Source: Coemansia sp. RSA 1804 (taxonomy: Eukaryota; Kickxellomycota; Kickxellomycetes; Kickxellales; Kickxellaceae). From it: a stretch of 64,000 nucleotides of DNA. How positions within the stretch are numbered: the first letter of the stretch is position 1; each line of letters starts with the position of its first letter. This document shows positions 48,698 to 59,086 of the stretch, in pieces. The stretch covers positions 1-64,000 of the forward strand of contig JANBTH010000002.1 in assembly GCA_027578815.1 (NCBI GenBank), given 5' to 3'. The translations under genes and the position numbers were made by a program. Under the pieces are notes generated by a model. It saw nothing but the letters and a program-made list of their open reading frames with translations, made no database searches and was not told the origin of the DNA.

Positions 48698-51294
48698 ATG
48701 ACAATCTCTACTGACAAAAGCAAAGACAAAAGACGCCGTTCTTTTGAAAAGTCGCCACCAAGAACACCAAATAAAATACCAGTCGACGCTGTAACGCCAA
48801 GCAAGCCAAAGCGGCAAAGGCTGTCAAATTCACAGTGTAAGCAATTTACTGTTTTGCGTTGGTGAATTTTATGCCAAGGTTCCGAAAGCAATAATAATAA
48901 AGCGTCTGTTATTATTCGCCTGTAGCGAAATCGTCTCGAGTTGCTGGCTCAGCCAGCTATAAAGGCCAGCCTAACATAACGCCCCATATCCAGCGGGCCT
49001 CACATGCAAATAGCCACACGAACAGCGGCACTTCAATGGACTCGTTGCAGATGGAGCGTAAGGTAGAGGCAAGCAAGGCTGCTCAGGATACAATTGTGGA
49101 TCAGAACGTACCGGATGTCGCTGCCCCGCGCAATGAGAATGCCAGAAAAAGGGCTGCTGAGATTTCGAGTGCTGTTGTAATGGCTCTTGAACAGTACATA
49201 GCTCCAAGCGTACCTTTAACACGCTCGATGGCTCGAAAACGAGCAGGCTTGGAGGCAAAACATGGGAAGAATACAGACATAGTCACAGACAGCGGAAACA
49301 TTTCCGATGAATATGAGGCCATTCTGAAAATGATCTGTGGAAGAGCCTCTTCTGGCACCCAGAGAAGCAGAAGAGGAAAAGGAAAAGCTGAGACAGCGCG
49401 CGAGCATGCCATGTATCCTGGGGTAAAGGCGCTTTTTAGCTTTATTGCCAATGCCATTGATAAGGAAGACCGCAACTTGTCGAGTTCATCGGACTTGTCG
49501 ACTGCAGCACACCCACTGCTTAGGAAGATTATCCCGTTTGAGCACACGGACAGAACACCAGAAGGAGCTGACGATCGGGACCGCATCGATATTGGGCTGA
49601 CATTCAAAGACGACAAAGCTTTGGAATCCCCTTACAGAGACAGTACGATGCTAGATTACACAAAGATGCTGGCGCTTATAGAAGCCAAGAACAGCCACAC
49701 TGAAAAGATGCAATGCGACGCTTACACGCAGCTGTTCAAGTACTCGCGTCACATATTTGTCAATCAGCATGACCGTCGCTTTGTCTGGGGTCTGACTGTG
49801 TGCGGTACGGTATTTCGTGTCTGCCTGCTTGGATTTAAGCGGATGGTATCCTCGGCACCCATCGATGTGGCTACATCTGACGGTCGCGAAACACTTGTGA
49901 GATGGCTGGCAAACATGTCGCTATGTGAGCGAGACAAGCTTGGGTACGACCCAACACTGTATTACAACGCACAGAATCGCCGCTGGGAAATCAAGACCTA
50001 CGACGAGAGCACGGACACGCACAAGACATTTGAGATTGTTTCGTGCTTGCGCATCTCCGATCGTGTATGTGGTCGGCACACCCGCTGCTTCCGCTGCAAA
50101 GAGATTGAACTATCGGGAGATGCTGACACAGGTAGCAATCCAGCAGAGCGGCGCGAGGTTCTTGTCAAGCGCGCATGGGCCATTGCATCCCGAAATAGCG
50201 ATGACAAGTCGCGCGACGAGGTTAGCTTGCTGCGGGAAATTAACAACGCGCTTGAGGATAACAAGGATCTGGAAGGCAAGTATCCGACGCTCTTGGCTGG
50301 TGGCATTGTAAAGATAACAGACGAGTATGGCGAGGTCTTTGACGACACGGTGGATACTGCGTTTGCTGGGCTGGAGACAGAAACATTGGAAGCACTCGGA
50401 TTCAGGGTGCAGAAGAGTATGGCAATGACCCCAATTGGGCAGGACATTCGCAAGTGCGAATCAGCTGATGAGCTAATCGCCGCAGCGGCGGATGTGATGG
50501 AAGTGCACTCTGCGATTCGGAAGCAGTGCAATATACTTCACCGCGACATCTCAGTCAACAACATTCTGATCAATCGTAATGGCCCAGCAGGCAGAGCGTG
50601 TGGGATGCTCATCGACTTTGACTGCGCGCTTCGCATTGACGACACTACCGACCACAAAGCTCGCTCTGAAATGACTGGAACTTTCCCGTTTATGAGCATC
50701 AACAATCTCGAAGCAAGCAATGTTATGCGCACTGAGCTCGACGACTGGGAGTCAATTATCTACGTTCTCTGCTGGCTTGGAACATTCGGCGTCAACACAG
50801 AAGATGAGAAGACGCACCAAAGACTCGACTATAGCTCTCTGGACATCCTAAGATGGCGTAATGGTAAGGATAAGGCAGTGGCAAATGCTAAGCGCAGTCA
50901 TATGCACACGCATGAATACTTTGTGTTTAATATTATGAGGCGGTTCATCCAGGACCCTTCATACTTTCCATTAATGGGGCTAGTAGCCAACCTACGCCGG
51001 ACGCTGTTTGACAATTCCAAAGTCTCGGCAAATGGAAGAGGTACGCTTAAAAAAGATGCGGATATGGATATTGCATTTGGATTTGCTTCTATTTCTGAGG
51101 AACCTGATAGCTCTCAATCATTAGTGGCAAAAGTGTATTGGGACAGTGGATGCGATGAAAATGAGCTAGATCCATTCAAGCGGCGGGCCGCTTGTGCAGG
51201 CAAGATCTCTGATGCGCTTTTGGAGACTATTAAAGCTGCACGTAAAGCTGCTTTTGACAGGATTCTATCCAAAACTGAAGAAGTGGCCAGTTGA
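48698..51294 (+). CDS. Fungal-type protein kinase (FunK1 family), two exons
   Basis: Exons 48698-48836 and 48926-51294 join in frame to 835 residues; the 89-base intron has a GTAAGC donor and a TAG acceptor. The N-terminus (1-110) is basic, Ser/Pro-rich and disordered. Residues about 255-350 match the pre-kinase region of FunK1 proteins: DRIDIGL (Asp268), LALIEAKN (Glu299, Lys301) and QLFKYSRHIFVNQHDRRFVWGL. Their order resembles a PD-(D/E)xK nuclease-like core. The kinase lobe has HRDISVNN (His585-Arg-Asp587) and DFD at 610-612 in place of DFG. A conserved DDWESIIYVLCWL block follows, a FunK1 hallmark. The kinase looks catalytically competent, but the substrate is unknown. An upstream in-frame ATG at 48512 would add a hydrophobic segment, less likely. 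The family is expanded in many basidiomycetes and some early fungi. Confidence 0.88.
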
Positions 51295-51924
51295 ATATAG
51301 CATTATCAGGCTGAATCTTTTAAGTTGCTTATTAAATACAATTCCAATACTTTTTCTTATTATCATTCTTATTTAGTGAATATCATACTCACTATATGCA
51401 GTGGATGCAGCTGGTGTTTATTAGCCATATTTGGCAGAAAATGTCAAAACATTATGCACTATTTACACTTGAATATTGCGATGTCCGACTCGATTGTTTT
51501 TCACAGCTTATAATAGCTGCAACCATCGCTTGACTATATTGGTAATTTGGTTGCTATGGCGAATTTTAGCTCTAATTATGCTCTTGTTTTCTTCTTTTTG
51601 GACTATTTTTATTATTACAAGCAAACGCCAGCCAAGCGCAATCTGATTCCACAAAATGTAATAATTGAATCAGCAAATGATGCGTCGTTTTTCAAGATCC
51701 GCATACAATCATACAATGTGCAGATTGCATTTTTTGGGGAAGATCAAATAGAAATCATGGAAAGCATGAGCCTTAAACAAGATTCATCTTTTCTTCTCCC
51801 TTTATTCTTTTCATTACCTCTAAATATTCATTTCATCTATATATTACCTAATCATTTATTTATTTATTTGTTTATTTATTTATTTACATATTTCCTTGTT
51901 AAACAGTAAACCTCCCAAAGAAGA
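51295..51924. other. AT-rich spacer with TTTA repeat upstream of MATE gene 2
   Basis: About 0.6 kb. The open frame 51547-51909 is Phe/Leu/Tyr-rich and ends inside a TTTA/ATTT repeat, so I do not call it a gene. Confidence 0.5.
51854..51887. repeat. (TTTA)n microsatellite
   Basis: About eight TTTA units with one G substitution, just before the second MATE gene's start codon. Confidence 0.8.
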
Positions 51925-53466
51925 ATGGCCACAACCAGTAAAGCTGATCAAGGCGGTGTCCAGGAAATAAGCGAGAGATGCGACAACAGCGAGACAACCC
52001 CGCTTCTCCGCGCCTCGTTATCGGAGCTGGACCTCACGATATCAAAGAACGATACCCGGGAGACATGCATCGAGGTGGCCAAAGCGGAGTTTAAGTGGAT
52101 GGCATCGTCATCGACGCTAACGATCCTGACGCTGTTGCTAGAGTTCTCGTTTTACACGGCGGACGTCATGATCGTCGGGCACTTGGGCGCCAAGGAGCTT
52201 GGCGCCATGTCGCTTGCCGTAACGCTCCAGGTGATCCTGGCACTGGCGCCGACGTTTGGGCTTGTCTCGGCAATGGACACGTTCTGCAGTACTGCGTTCA
52301 CGGCGTCGCGCGATAAGACACTTGTTGGGTTCCATTTTCAGCGCGGACTCATTGCGGTTTGCGCCCATTCGGTTCTTGTTGCCCCCATCCTGTGGAACGC
52401 TGAGGCTATTCTGCTGTTTCTGAGACAGGACGCCGAGATTGCGCGTCTTGCGGGCCTGTACCTGCGGATCCAGATCATCAACACGCTGCCGTTTGGTCTG
52501 TTCGAGGCCACCAAGCGGTATCTGCAGGCGCAGGGGATCATGAAGGCGGGCACGATCATCACAGCCATTGTTGCGCCAGTCCACTGGATTGGGTGCTACA
52601 TGCTCGTTCGGTCGCCGAGATTCGGCATCGGATACGCAGGCGCGCCCATCGTGAACATCCTGTCGAACTGCGTGCTGCTTGTTGGCATTGTCGTGTACAC
52701 ATGCAACAGCCGTGCGGCGGAGACGTGGGGCGGGTGGAAGCGCAGCGCGTTCTGCAACATGTGGGCGTTCTACAAGCTGGCGATCCCTGCGGTCGTTACC
52801 ATTTGTGCGGACTGGTTCAGCTTCGAGCTGCTTTCCCTTGGCGCCTCGTATTTCGGGGCCGACCAGCTGGCTGGCAACGCTATTGTGGTCAACACTATTA
52901 TCATCATATACCACCTGAGCAACGGCATCGGGTTCGGTGTTAGTCCCCGGATCGGCAACCTCATCGGCGGCGCAAAGCCGCGTCAGGCGCGGATAGCGGC
53001 CAAGGTTGCGCTGCTGACGGCGGCGCTTATCGGCGCGCTCAGCAGCCTGGGCCTCTCGTTCTGCGGCGACTGGTGGATGTCCATGTACACGGGTGATCCG
53101 GCGGTGATCCGGGCCGCGTCGCAGCTGCTTCCGGTTGCCTGCGTGCTTATTCTGGGCGACGGCCTCAACAGCGTGCTGGCGGCTATACTGCGCGGTCTGG
53201 GACGCCAGCAAGTCAGCGCAAACGCATATCTGTTTGGGCTTTACGCGTTTGCGCTGCCTGTGGCAATGTACATGGGGTACGTGAGGCATCTGGAAACGTA
53301 CGGGCTCTGGTGGGGCACCTGCGCCGGTGTCCTTGCTATCACTGTGGTGCAGACCGTGTACATCCTGGCGTTTGTTGACTGGAAGGACGAGGTGCGCATC
53401 TGTCTTCTGCGTCTCAAGGACGCCGACGGTGATGGCGCAGAGGCATTTGGTGCTGGAGAACAGTAA
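51925..53466 (+). CDS. MATE-family multidrug/metabolite exporter, copy 2
   Basis: A 513-residue paralogue of the transporter at 45266, in the same orientation. It shares ETTPLL near the N-terminus, VGHLGAKELGAMSL, TFCSTAFTASRDKTLVGFH, GLFEATKRYLQAQGIMK, ETWGGWKRSAF and the end block DWKDEVRICLLRLKD. Twelve hydrophobic segments are predicted. Third codon positions are mostly G/C here, in contrast to copy 1. It is convergent with the phospholipase D gene, with 100 bases between stop codons. The high similarity and same orientation indicate an old local duplication, with about 5 kb now separating the copies. Substrate unknown. Confidence 0.93.
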   Translation: MATTSKADQGGVQEISERCDNSETTPLLRASLSELDLTISKNDTRETCIEVAKAEFKWMASSSTLTILTLLLEFSFYTADVMIVGHLGAKELGAMSLAVTLQVILALAPTFGLVSAMDTFCSTAFTASRDKTLVGFHFQRGLIAVCAHSVLVAPILWNAEAILLFLRQDAEIARLAGLYLRIQIINTLPFGLFEATKRYLQAQGIMKAGTIITAIVAPVHWIGCYMLVRSPRFGIGYAGAPIVNILSNCVLLVGIVVYTCNSRAAETWGGWKRSAFCNMWAFYKLAIPAVVTICADWFSFELLSLGASYFGADQLAGNAIVVNTIIIIYHLSNGIGFGVSPRIGNLIGGAKPRQARIAAKVALLTAALIGALSSLGLSFCGDWWMSMYTGDPAVIRAASQLLPVACVLILGDGLNSVLAAILRGLGRQQVSANAYLFGLYAFALPVAMYMGYVRHLETYGLWWGTCAGVLAITVVQTVYILAFVDWKDEVRICLLRLKDADGDGAEAFGAGEQ

Positions 53467-53566
53467 TGAGAGAAAAAGCCTAGCTATTTTTTAATTTTAT
53501 CATCCATTTCATAAACATCCATCATACATTTGAAACAAAAAGAGGGAAGCGAGGGAAAGCGCTAGA

Positions 53567-56500
53567 CTATGTAAAGACCTCGACGGGGACTAGGATCTCC
53601 TTGTCGCCGAGCTTGGCGCCCAGGTTCTCGTACTTGAGGAAATTGAGCGGCATGGGCACCAGGTGTCCGCGGACGCCCTTGAGAAGCTCCAGCGTCTCGG
53701 CGGTGGATCTGGTCGGGAGCGCGTGGCCGTGGGGCACATCGGGTCCGGGGATGAACTTCTTGTACTGGTCAAAGGTCTCAACAGTATCGTCGGGCACGCA
53801 GCGGAATGCGTCGCGGAACAGGGCCTCGTTGGTGGAGGCCACGGACCACCAGAAGGACTGGAACTCGTCGGAGAGCGGATCCTCGGCCAGTTTCCGGCAC
53901 CGCTTGATCTCCTGCAGCTCTGCATCCGACCGATGCGTGTCGATGGGCGGCGCACCGCCAAACGCTTCGCTGATGTAGCGCATCTGGTCAACACTGCCCA
54001 GCAGCCCGCTGTGCTCATGGCACAGCTGCACTCGCAGGGAGTGGGCAAATCGGGCGGCCTGGTACGGGCGGCCGTTCATCGTGGTGACGACGGGCTGCGA
54101 GTCCTCGATCACCATTGCGACCTCCGAGTCCCTGTTGCCGACCATCGACCGGTCGTTGATGTTGGCAGATCCCATAATCACGTACCGGTCGTCGACGATC
54201 ATCAGCTTGCAGTGCACGTACACCAGCTCTGTGACGATCTGGTCGATCACCTCGGGCTCCACGCAAACGGTATCGGGCGCATCGGATACCGCGCGTCCCA
54301 GTGCCGCCTGTGCTGTGCGGCGCGTCGTCAGGGGCGGAGGTGCTGGCTGCTGTTGCTGCTGCTGCTTATTGTCGCCACTCGCGCTCTGTCGCTTCTTGCC
54401 AAACACCTCGTGCTCCATCACCTGCGGCCCCGTAGCGCGGCGTGCTGGCGGATATGCGGACTTGCTGCCGCCGGGTTCCGGCGAATTTCTATTCGGTTTG
54501 GCTGGCTGGTCGGCCGTGTCGGCAACCTCGCCGGCGAGCCGACGGATCTCGTCAATGTCGCCCAGATCAATGAGCCGGCGCTCGCGCAGGTACTCCTCGC
54601 CCGTGAACTCCGGCAGCACGGTAGGCTGGGTGCGCCGCACGGCCTTTCCTTCCTGCTGGCCGCCAAGGAACGCAGCGTCCTGCGGCGTGCGCGCACGGTC
54701 CTTTGGCGGCGGGTGCACGTAGTTGTCAACATCCGCCATATCCAGGTGCATTTTCGACGATGCGAACTCTGAATCCGAGTCCCTGCGCTCCAGCAGATCG
54801 CCCATCCCGTACTTGTGCAGCCGTTTGTGCAGCTTATGGCCTCCTCCTTTTGCACCGCCGCTTGTGCCGGTGCCGCTGCGTGTTGGTCTCCCAGGCGTCT
54901 TTTGCCGCCCGTAGTGCGTGAAATGCTCGGTACCCCGCAGCAGGTGCCGGAATGCCGTTCTGCGCCGGCCCTCATCGTCGATCCGCTGCAAGTACCGTGC
55001 GCGCGGCTCGCCCTCGTGGTCATCGTCGTACCTGTAGTCTCCGCTCTGCGACGATGACGACGAGGAAGAGGTGTCTGATGAAACCGAGGAAGCAGCCGAC
55101 ACGCTGTGCTCGGAATCTGCGTCGCCGCCCTGGCGATGGCTGTCGCGGTCGCCTCGGAAGAACCCACGCAACCCGGAGAACGACGATCGCTGGCGCGGCA
55201 GCGTCTTGCGCGGCAGATTGAACGACCTACGCGCATCCATCTGGGGCTGCTGCTGCTGCTTCGGTTTCTGCTTCTGCTTATGTTTCTGCTTTTGCTGGCG
55301 TCGCTTCTGCAAGTCTGCTACGCTTCCCGAGCGGCCACTCGAGCGATCCAGCGAACGGCGGTTGATTTCGCACGAGACGCGCGCGGGGTTGTCTTGCATC
55401 GGGAAACTGTCGGTTGCAAACGCCTCGTCGGGCCGCTGGAACGAGTACTCGTTGACCATAGCCGACGACGACCCGCCAGGACTGGTAATTGACAGCGACA
55501 CCGCCGGTGCTGCTGGCGCTATTCCACGGATGCTGTGGTTCGCAATGGTCTCGGCCTTCACACTTCGTTCCTCAGGTGGCGTTGCAAGTGGCGGGCCCTT
55601 TGAGAGTCCGCCAGTGGACACTGCTGGAGCGTCTGCCTTTGCGTTACGCTCAATATGCGGCACGCCCTGCCGCTGCAGCTGCTGCTCGAAGCCAGGCACC
55701 TCCTGCGGCGCGTTGCCCGAAAGTGCAGATATATCCTGCGCAGCACTCCCGTCCGCGTTTCTGCGGATCACGTCGTATGTGCGCAAACCAAAGAACCGAA
55801 TGTACTCGTGCATTGTGATTCCCTCCTTCTCCAGCTGCGCCGCAATCGAGTGGTCGCCGCGGCAGATCGACTGGTACTGCCAGTGCATGACGAGCTTGAG
55901 CGTGGCCGCACCCATTGCGTTGACGTCACCTTCGAATGCGGGCATCAGCGGAATCACAACGAACACGCGGAACCGCTCCTGCCGTCTGTGGGCGCGTTTG
56001 ATGCGGTCCACCAGGGCCTCGGCAATCCGGTTCTTGATTGTGTATCCTTGATCCTCGCGCGCATTGGACACGAAGAACTGGTTCTCGATGTAGATAAAGT
56101 GCTTGGCGTTGCGGATCATCTCGCAGTACGCCGTGTGGATCGAGCTCTCCTTCGTGATCCCCAGCGACCACTCTGCCGACGACCTTAGCAGCTGCGTGCG
56201 ACACGATCCGCGGTATTGCAGGTCGTTGCGGCTGGCCGAGTACTCGCCCTTGGGCATCAGGAACGGCATGTGCGTCTTCGCCATGCCCTTGGAGCTCTTG
56301 ACAAAGTTCCACCGCTGGATAAAGTGTCGCGCAACGTCGCGCGCCGGCTGGCCTATCATCGCCATGTGCACGTCGTGCCACGGCATGCGCGGCGTCGTGG
56401 TGCGCAGGATCAGCGTGTCCTCGTAGTCGTTGACGTTGGCGAAGTCGTGGATACGCGCGTTGTTGTAGTCCTGGCCAAAGTAGTTCTGCAGATGCGCGAA

Positions 56501-58423
56501 TGGCCGGCCCTTGTACGGCAGAAAGTAGTCGGCCAGCCGGTGGCCGTGCGTGTCGTACCGACCCCAGCACAGATCGAGGCCACCAATAAATCCAAACGTG
56601 TTGTCGACTACCACCATCTTCTCATGGTGCGCCCAGAACATAGTGCCGCCAGCCAGATGGTCCGGGTGCCGCTGCACCATAATGTTTGGGTGCAGTGATT
56701 GCAGCTTGCGCTTCGTGTAGGCCGAGTTGATCGTCAGCGACACTGTCACCTCCTTGTACACAAGCACGTAGATCTTGATCCCTTCCTCGGCCTTGCGCTT
56801 CAGCAAGCGGTCAATGCGGTACTCCTCGTTGAGCGCATACGGCCGCCGCAGATGCAGCTCCGGCGACAGCCACCAGTCCATGATGTAGATGCAGTCTGTC
56901 GCGTTCTCCAAAGCCTCCGACACTGCGTAGAAGTAGTCGTCGCCGTCGACAAACCAGATCACGCGGCTGTCGTCGCGGATCGGCGCAAACGATGCAAACC
57001 GGTGCGGCTGCGCCCACGCCGACGACGCCTTCATCTCGCCAATCGACTGCCGCCACTCGTTGATGACGCGCTCGCTATCGCTGCGCAGCTGAATGCGGCG
57101 GTACTCATTGGATACCGTGATACGATAGGGGAACAGAGGGTTGTGGCCGGTCTTCTTGCGGAACTTGATATCGAACTGCGGATCCGCAAACAGAACGTCT
57201 GTTGGATACGGGTCGGAGATGTGGTTGCAGAACGCAATGTACGAGTCGCGCACAAGCACCCACTGACGCGACCAGCGTCGGAGATCGTGCGGCGTGCACC
57301 ACATTCCCGTGGTATGTTCCACACGACGGTCCATGTTTCCTTCCTTTCCTTTCCACCCAACATCCTTCACAATAGACACCGCGCTGAGCTCCAGAAACGT
57401 GCACACCTCGTACGCTGGCCGCATATTCAGTGCACGCAGTAGTTTGAGCAGATACGTCTCGAGCGCCTGTTTGCGGTCAATGGTGGCCTGCTGCATGCGT
57501 GAGCTCTGGTGCTGATTATGACCCGGCTTGAACGACCGTGCCTTCTCCAGCGCGTAGCTAAGTTGTTGCGGGAATGCTGGCAACTGTGTGACGCGGCCCT
57601 TGAACTTGCGAAGCGTTAGCATCGTGTGAAGCGCTAGAAAGTCGTTGAGCCTGCGGTGAATCACCCACTTTGCGTCGCCGTATTGCAGCTCAATACGCAC
57701 AATCGAGTGCTGCTCCTCCTCCTCAGCAGCGCCCATCACCGCACCACCAACCACGACATTGAGACGGATTGCGTCGAAGATCACAGGTGGTGCGCGGTGT
57801 CCGTGCTCGTCGCGCATGAAATGGAACATTGGCACAAACATCGCATCCTGCAGGAACGGAAACACGCCCTGCGCTCCGGCGCTCTTCATGTTGCGCGGCG
57901 TCTTGCGTGTTATCGCTGACGCCATCACCACGGCGCGCTTCAGCTTGCTCCGTAGCTCTTCCATACGCTTGCGCTTGATTGCGTTGTCCTCGCCATCGAC
58001 ATCCTCCTCGCCACCACTGTAGGCCCCTGCTGCTGCATCGCCGTGCGGTCCAGCCTCGCCATCGCCGCTCGGACTGAACAGACGGGAAAGTGCAGTTGCT
58101 GTTCCGCCGTGATGCGTATCGTGCTGCGACCGCTCGCGACGATGGTGACTGAGGATGCTGACACTGCTTTTGCGGCGCCCAATGTGCGGGAAGAAGCCGT
58201 GCCGGTGGCCACCCTCATCTGGCAATTCGTTGACAAACGATCCGACGAGTTTTCCATGGTTATCGATTCCACGCGTGTCCGTCTTCTGTTCCGAGGTCGG
58301 CGCCAATCCGAATCCGGGCGACAGTGCCGTTGTGGATGTTGCTGGCCCGTGGTGGTCAAAATGTAGTCCGGAACCCACTGACGACTCACCTGTGTTCGAT
58401 CTACCACGGTTGTTTGCTGACAT
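53567..58423 (-). CDS. Phospholipase D (PX-PH-PLD, Spo14/PLD1-like) with a long catalytic-domain insert
   Basis: A 1618-residue protein from the ATG at 58423; the frame extends seven codons further but opens with GTG. A disordered N-terminus precedes a PX-like domain (about 215-355) and a PH-like domain (about 370-470). The first HxKxxxxD motif is at 600-607 (HHEKMVVVD region) and the second at 1404-1411 (VHCKLMIVDD region, followed by GSANINDRSM). Conserved IYIENQFF lies near 777-784. It hydrolyses phosphatidylcholine to phosphatidic acid for vesicle traffic and development. About 500 residues (about 890-1390), rich in Ser, Gln, Arg and Asp, sit between the block FFGLRTYDVIRR and the second motif, making the two halves about 800 residues apart. 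The Lys/Gln run and Ser run suggest disorder. Confidence 0.93.
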   Translation of the reverse strand: MSANNRGRSNTGESSVGSGLHFDHHGPATSTTALSPGFGLAPTSEQKTDTRGIDNHGKLVGSFVNELPDEGGHRHGFFPHIGRRKSSVSILSHHRRERSQHDTHHGGTATALSRLFSPSGDGEAGPHGDAAAGAYSGGEEDVDGEDNAIKRKRMEELRSKLKRAVVMASAITRKTPRNMKSAGAQGVFPFLQDAMFVPMFHFMRDEHGHRAPPVIFDAIRLNVVVGGAVMGAAEEEEQHSIVRIELQYGDAKWVIHRRLNDFLALHTMLTLRKFKGRVTQLPAFPQQLSYALEKARSFKPGHNQHQSSRMQQATIDRKQALETYLLKLLRALNMRPAYEVCTFLELSAVSIVKDVGWKGKEGNMDRRVEHTTGMWCTPHDLRRWSRQWVLVRDSYIAFCNHISDPYPTDVLFADPQFDIKFRKKTGHNPLFPYRITVSNEYRRIQLRSDSERVINEWRQSIGEMKASSAWAQPHRFASFAPIRDDSRVIWFVDGDDYFYAVSEALENATDCIYIMDWWLSPELHLRRPYALNEEYRIDRLLKRKAEEGIKIYVLVYKEVTVSLTINSAYTKRKLQSLHPNIMVQRHPDHLAGGTMFWAHHEKMVVVDNTFGFIGGLDLCWGRYDTHGHRLADYFLPYKGRPFAHLQNYFGQDYNNARIHDFANVNDYEDTLILRTTTPRMPWHDVHMAMIGQPARDVARHFIQRWNFVKSSKGMAKTHMPFLMPKGEYSASRNDLQYRGSCRTQLLRSSAEWSLGITKESSIHTAYCEMIRNAKHFIYIENQFFVSNAREDQGYTIKNRIAEALVDRIKRAHRRQERFRVFVVIPLMPAFEGDVNAMGAATLKLVMHWQYQSICRGDHSIAAQLEKEGITMHEYIRFFGLRTYDVIRRNADGSAAQDISALSGNAPQEVPGFEQQLQRQGVPHIERNAKADAPAVSTGGLSKGPPLATPPEERSVKAETIANHSIRGIAPAAPAVSLSITSPGGSSSAMVNEYSFQRPDEAFATDSFPMQDNPARVSCEINRRSLDRSSGRSGSVADLQKRRQQKQKHKQKQKPKQQQQPQMDARRSFNLPRKTLPRQRSSFSGLRGFFRGDRDSHRQGGDADSEHSVSAASSVSSDTSSSSSSSQSGDYRYDDDHEGEPRARYLQRIDDEGRRRTAFRHLLRGTEHFTHYGRQKTPGRPTRSGTGTSGGAKGGGHKLHKRLHKYGMGDLLERRDSDSEFASSKMHLDMADVDNYVHPPPKDRARTPQDAAFLGGQQEGKAVRRTQPTVLPEFTGEEYLRERRLIDLGDIDEIRRLAGEVADTADQPAKPNRNSPEPGGSKSAYPPARRATGPQVMEHEVFGKKRQSASGDNKQQQQQQPAPPPLTTRRTAQAALGRAVSDAPDTVCVEPEVIDQIVTELVYVHCKLMIVDDRYVIMGSANINDRSMVGNRDSEVAMVIEDSQPVVTTMNGRPYQAARFAHSLRVQLCHEHSGLLGSVDQMRYISEAFGGAPPIDTHRSDAELQEIKRCRKLAEDPLSDEFQSFWWSVASTNEALFRDAFRCVPDDTVETFDQYKKFIPGPDVPHGHALPTRSTAETLELLKGVRGHLVPMPLNFLKYENLGAKLGDKEILVPVEVFT

Positions 58424-59086
58424 GGCGGCGACAAAGGGCGTCACTGGCTGGCTGTACGACCCATTTCTGCTCCGGAACTGGAGTCCAGATCCAACCGCGT
58501 TGCTTCTCCCAACCCCAAGGTTGTCGTCTGATCTAATACAACATAATCAAATGAAAAGTCGTTGCAGGCAAAAACGGGTTAGTTGCTATTAGTTTCAGGA
58601 GACGCCAATATAAAAAAGAACAGTGACGTGTGTTCATGTGCTAGCTAGCTGCTGTGATAGTGTGGAAAAGGGGGAAGCTGCTTTTTTCAGAGCGCGTTTA
58701 CCAAACACATCAGCAGCAACAAACAGGCAGCAAGCAGGATTGTCATGCAATATGTGTTATATGATGATGACGACCTGGTTATGGACATGCAGAAAATCAA
58801 AAATGCATGTAGGATGCGGGAAACCAGATATCATGGCAACAACGGGAATATCGAAAAATCACTGAAGATATGCGGCGGTGTGCATAGGACAAGCGGGAAT
58901 TGCCAAAATGAGGCAAACAAGCGCTATTCTCCCCCAATTTGGAAACTGGCGGAAGAGAACGTGTGGGAGAAAGAACAAGAGAACAAAGAGGAGAAAAAGA
59001 CAAGGGCCTCCTTGGGAAGAAGAAAGGCGAGCAGGTTTTAGCTTCCATTCTTTCCAAGGCATTCAACAACAGAAAAAAACAAATCC
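58424..59086. other. Spacer upstream of the phospholipase D gene
   Basis: About 0.66 kb with the PLD promoter and the 3' end of the next minus-strand gene. Open frames here are not convincing. Confidence 0.5.

Noticed and set aside
51547..51909. 120-residue plus-strand frame before MATE copy 2
   Set aside because: Hydrophobic low complexity ending in a TTTA microsatellite; probably promoter and leader sequence.
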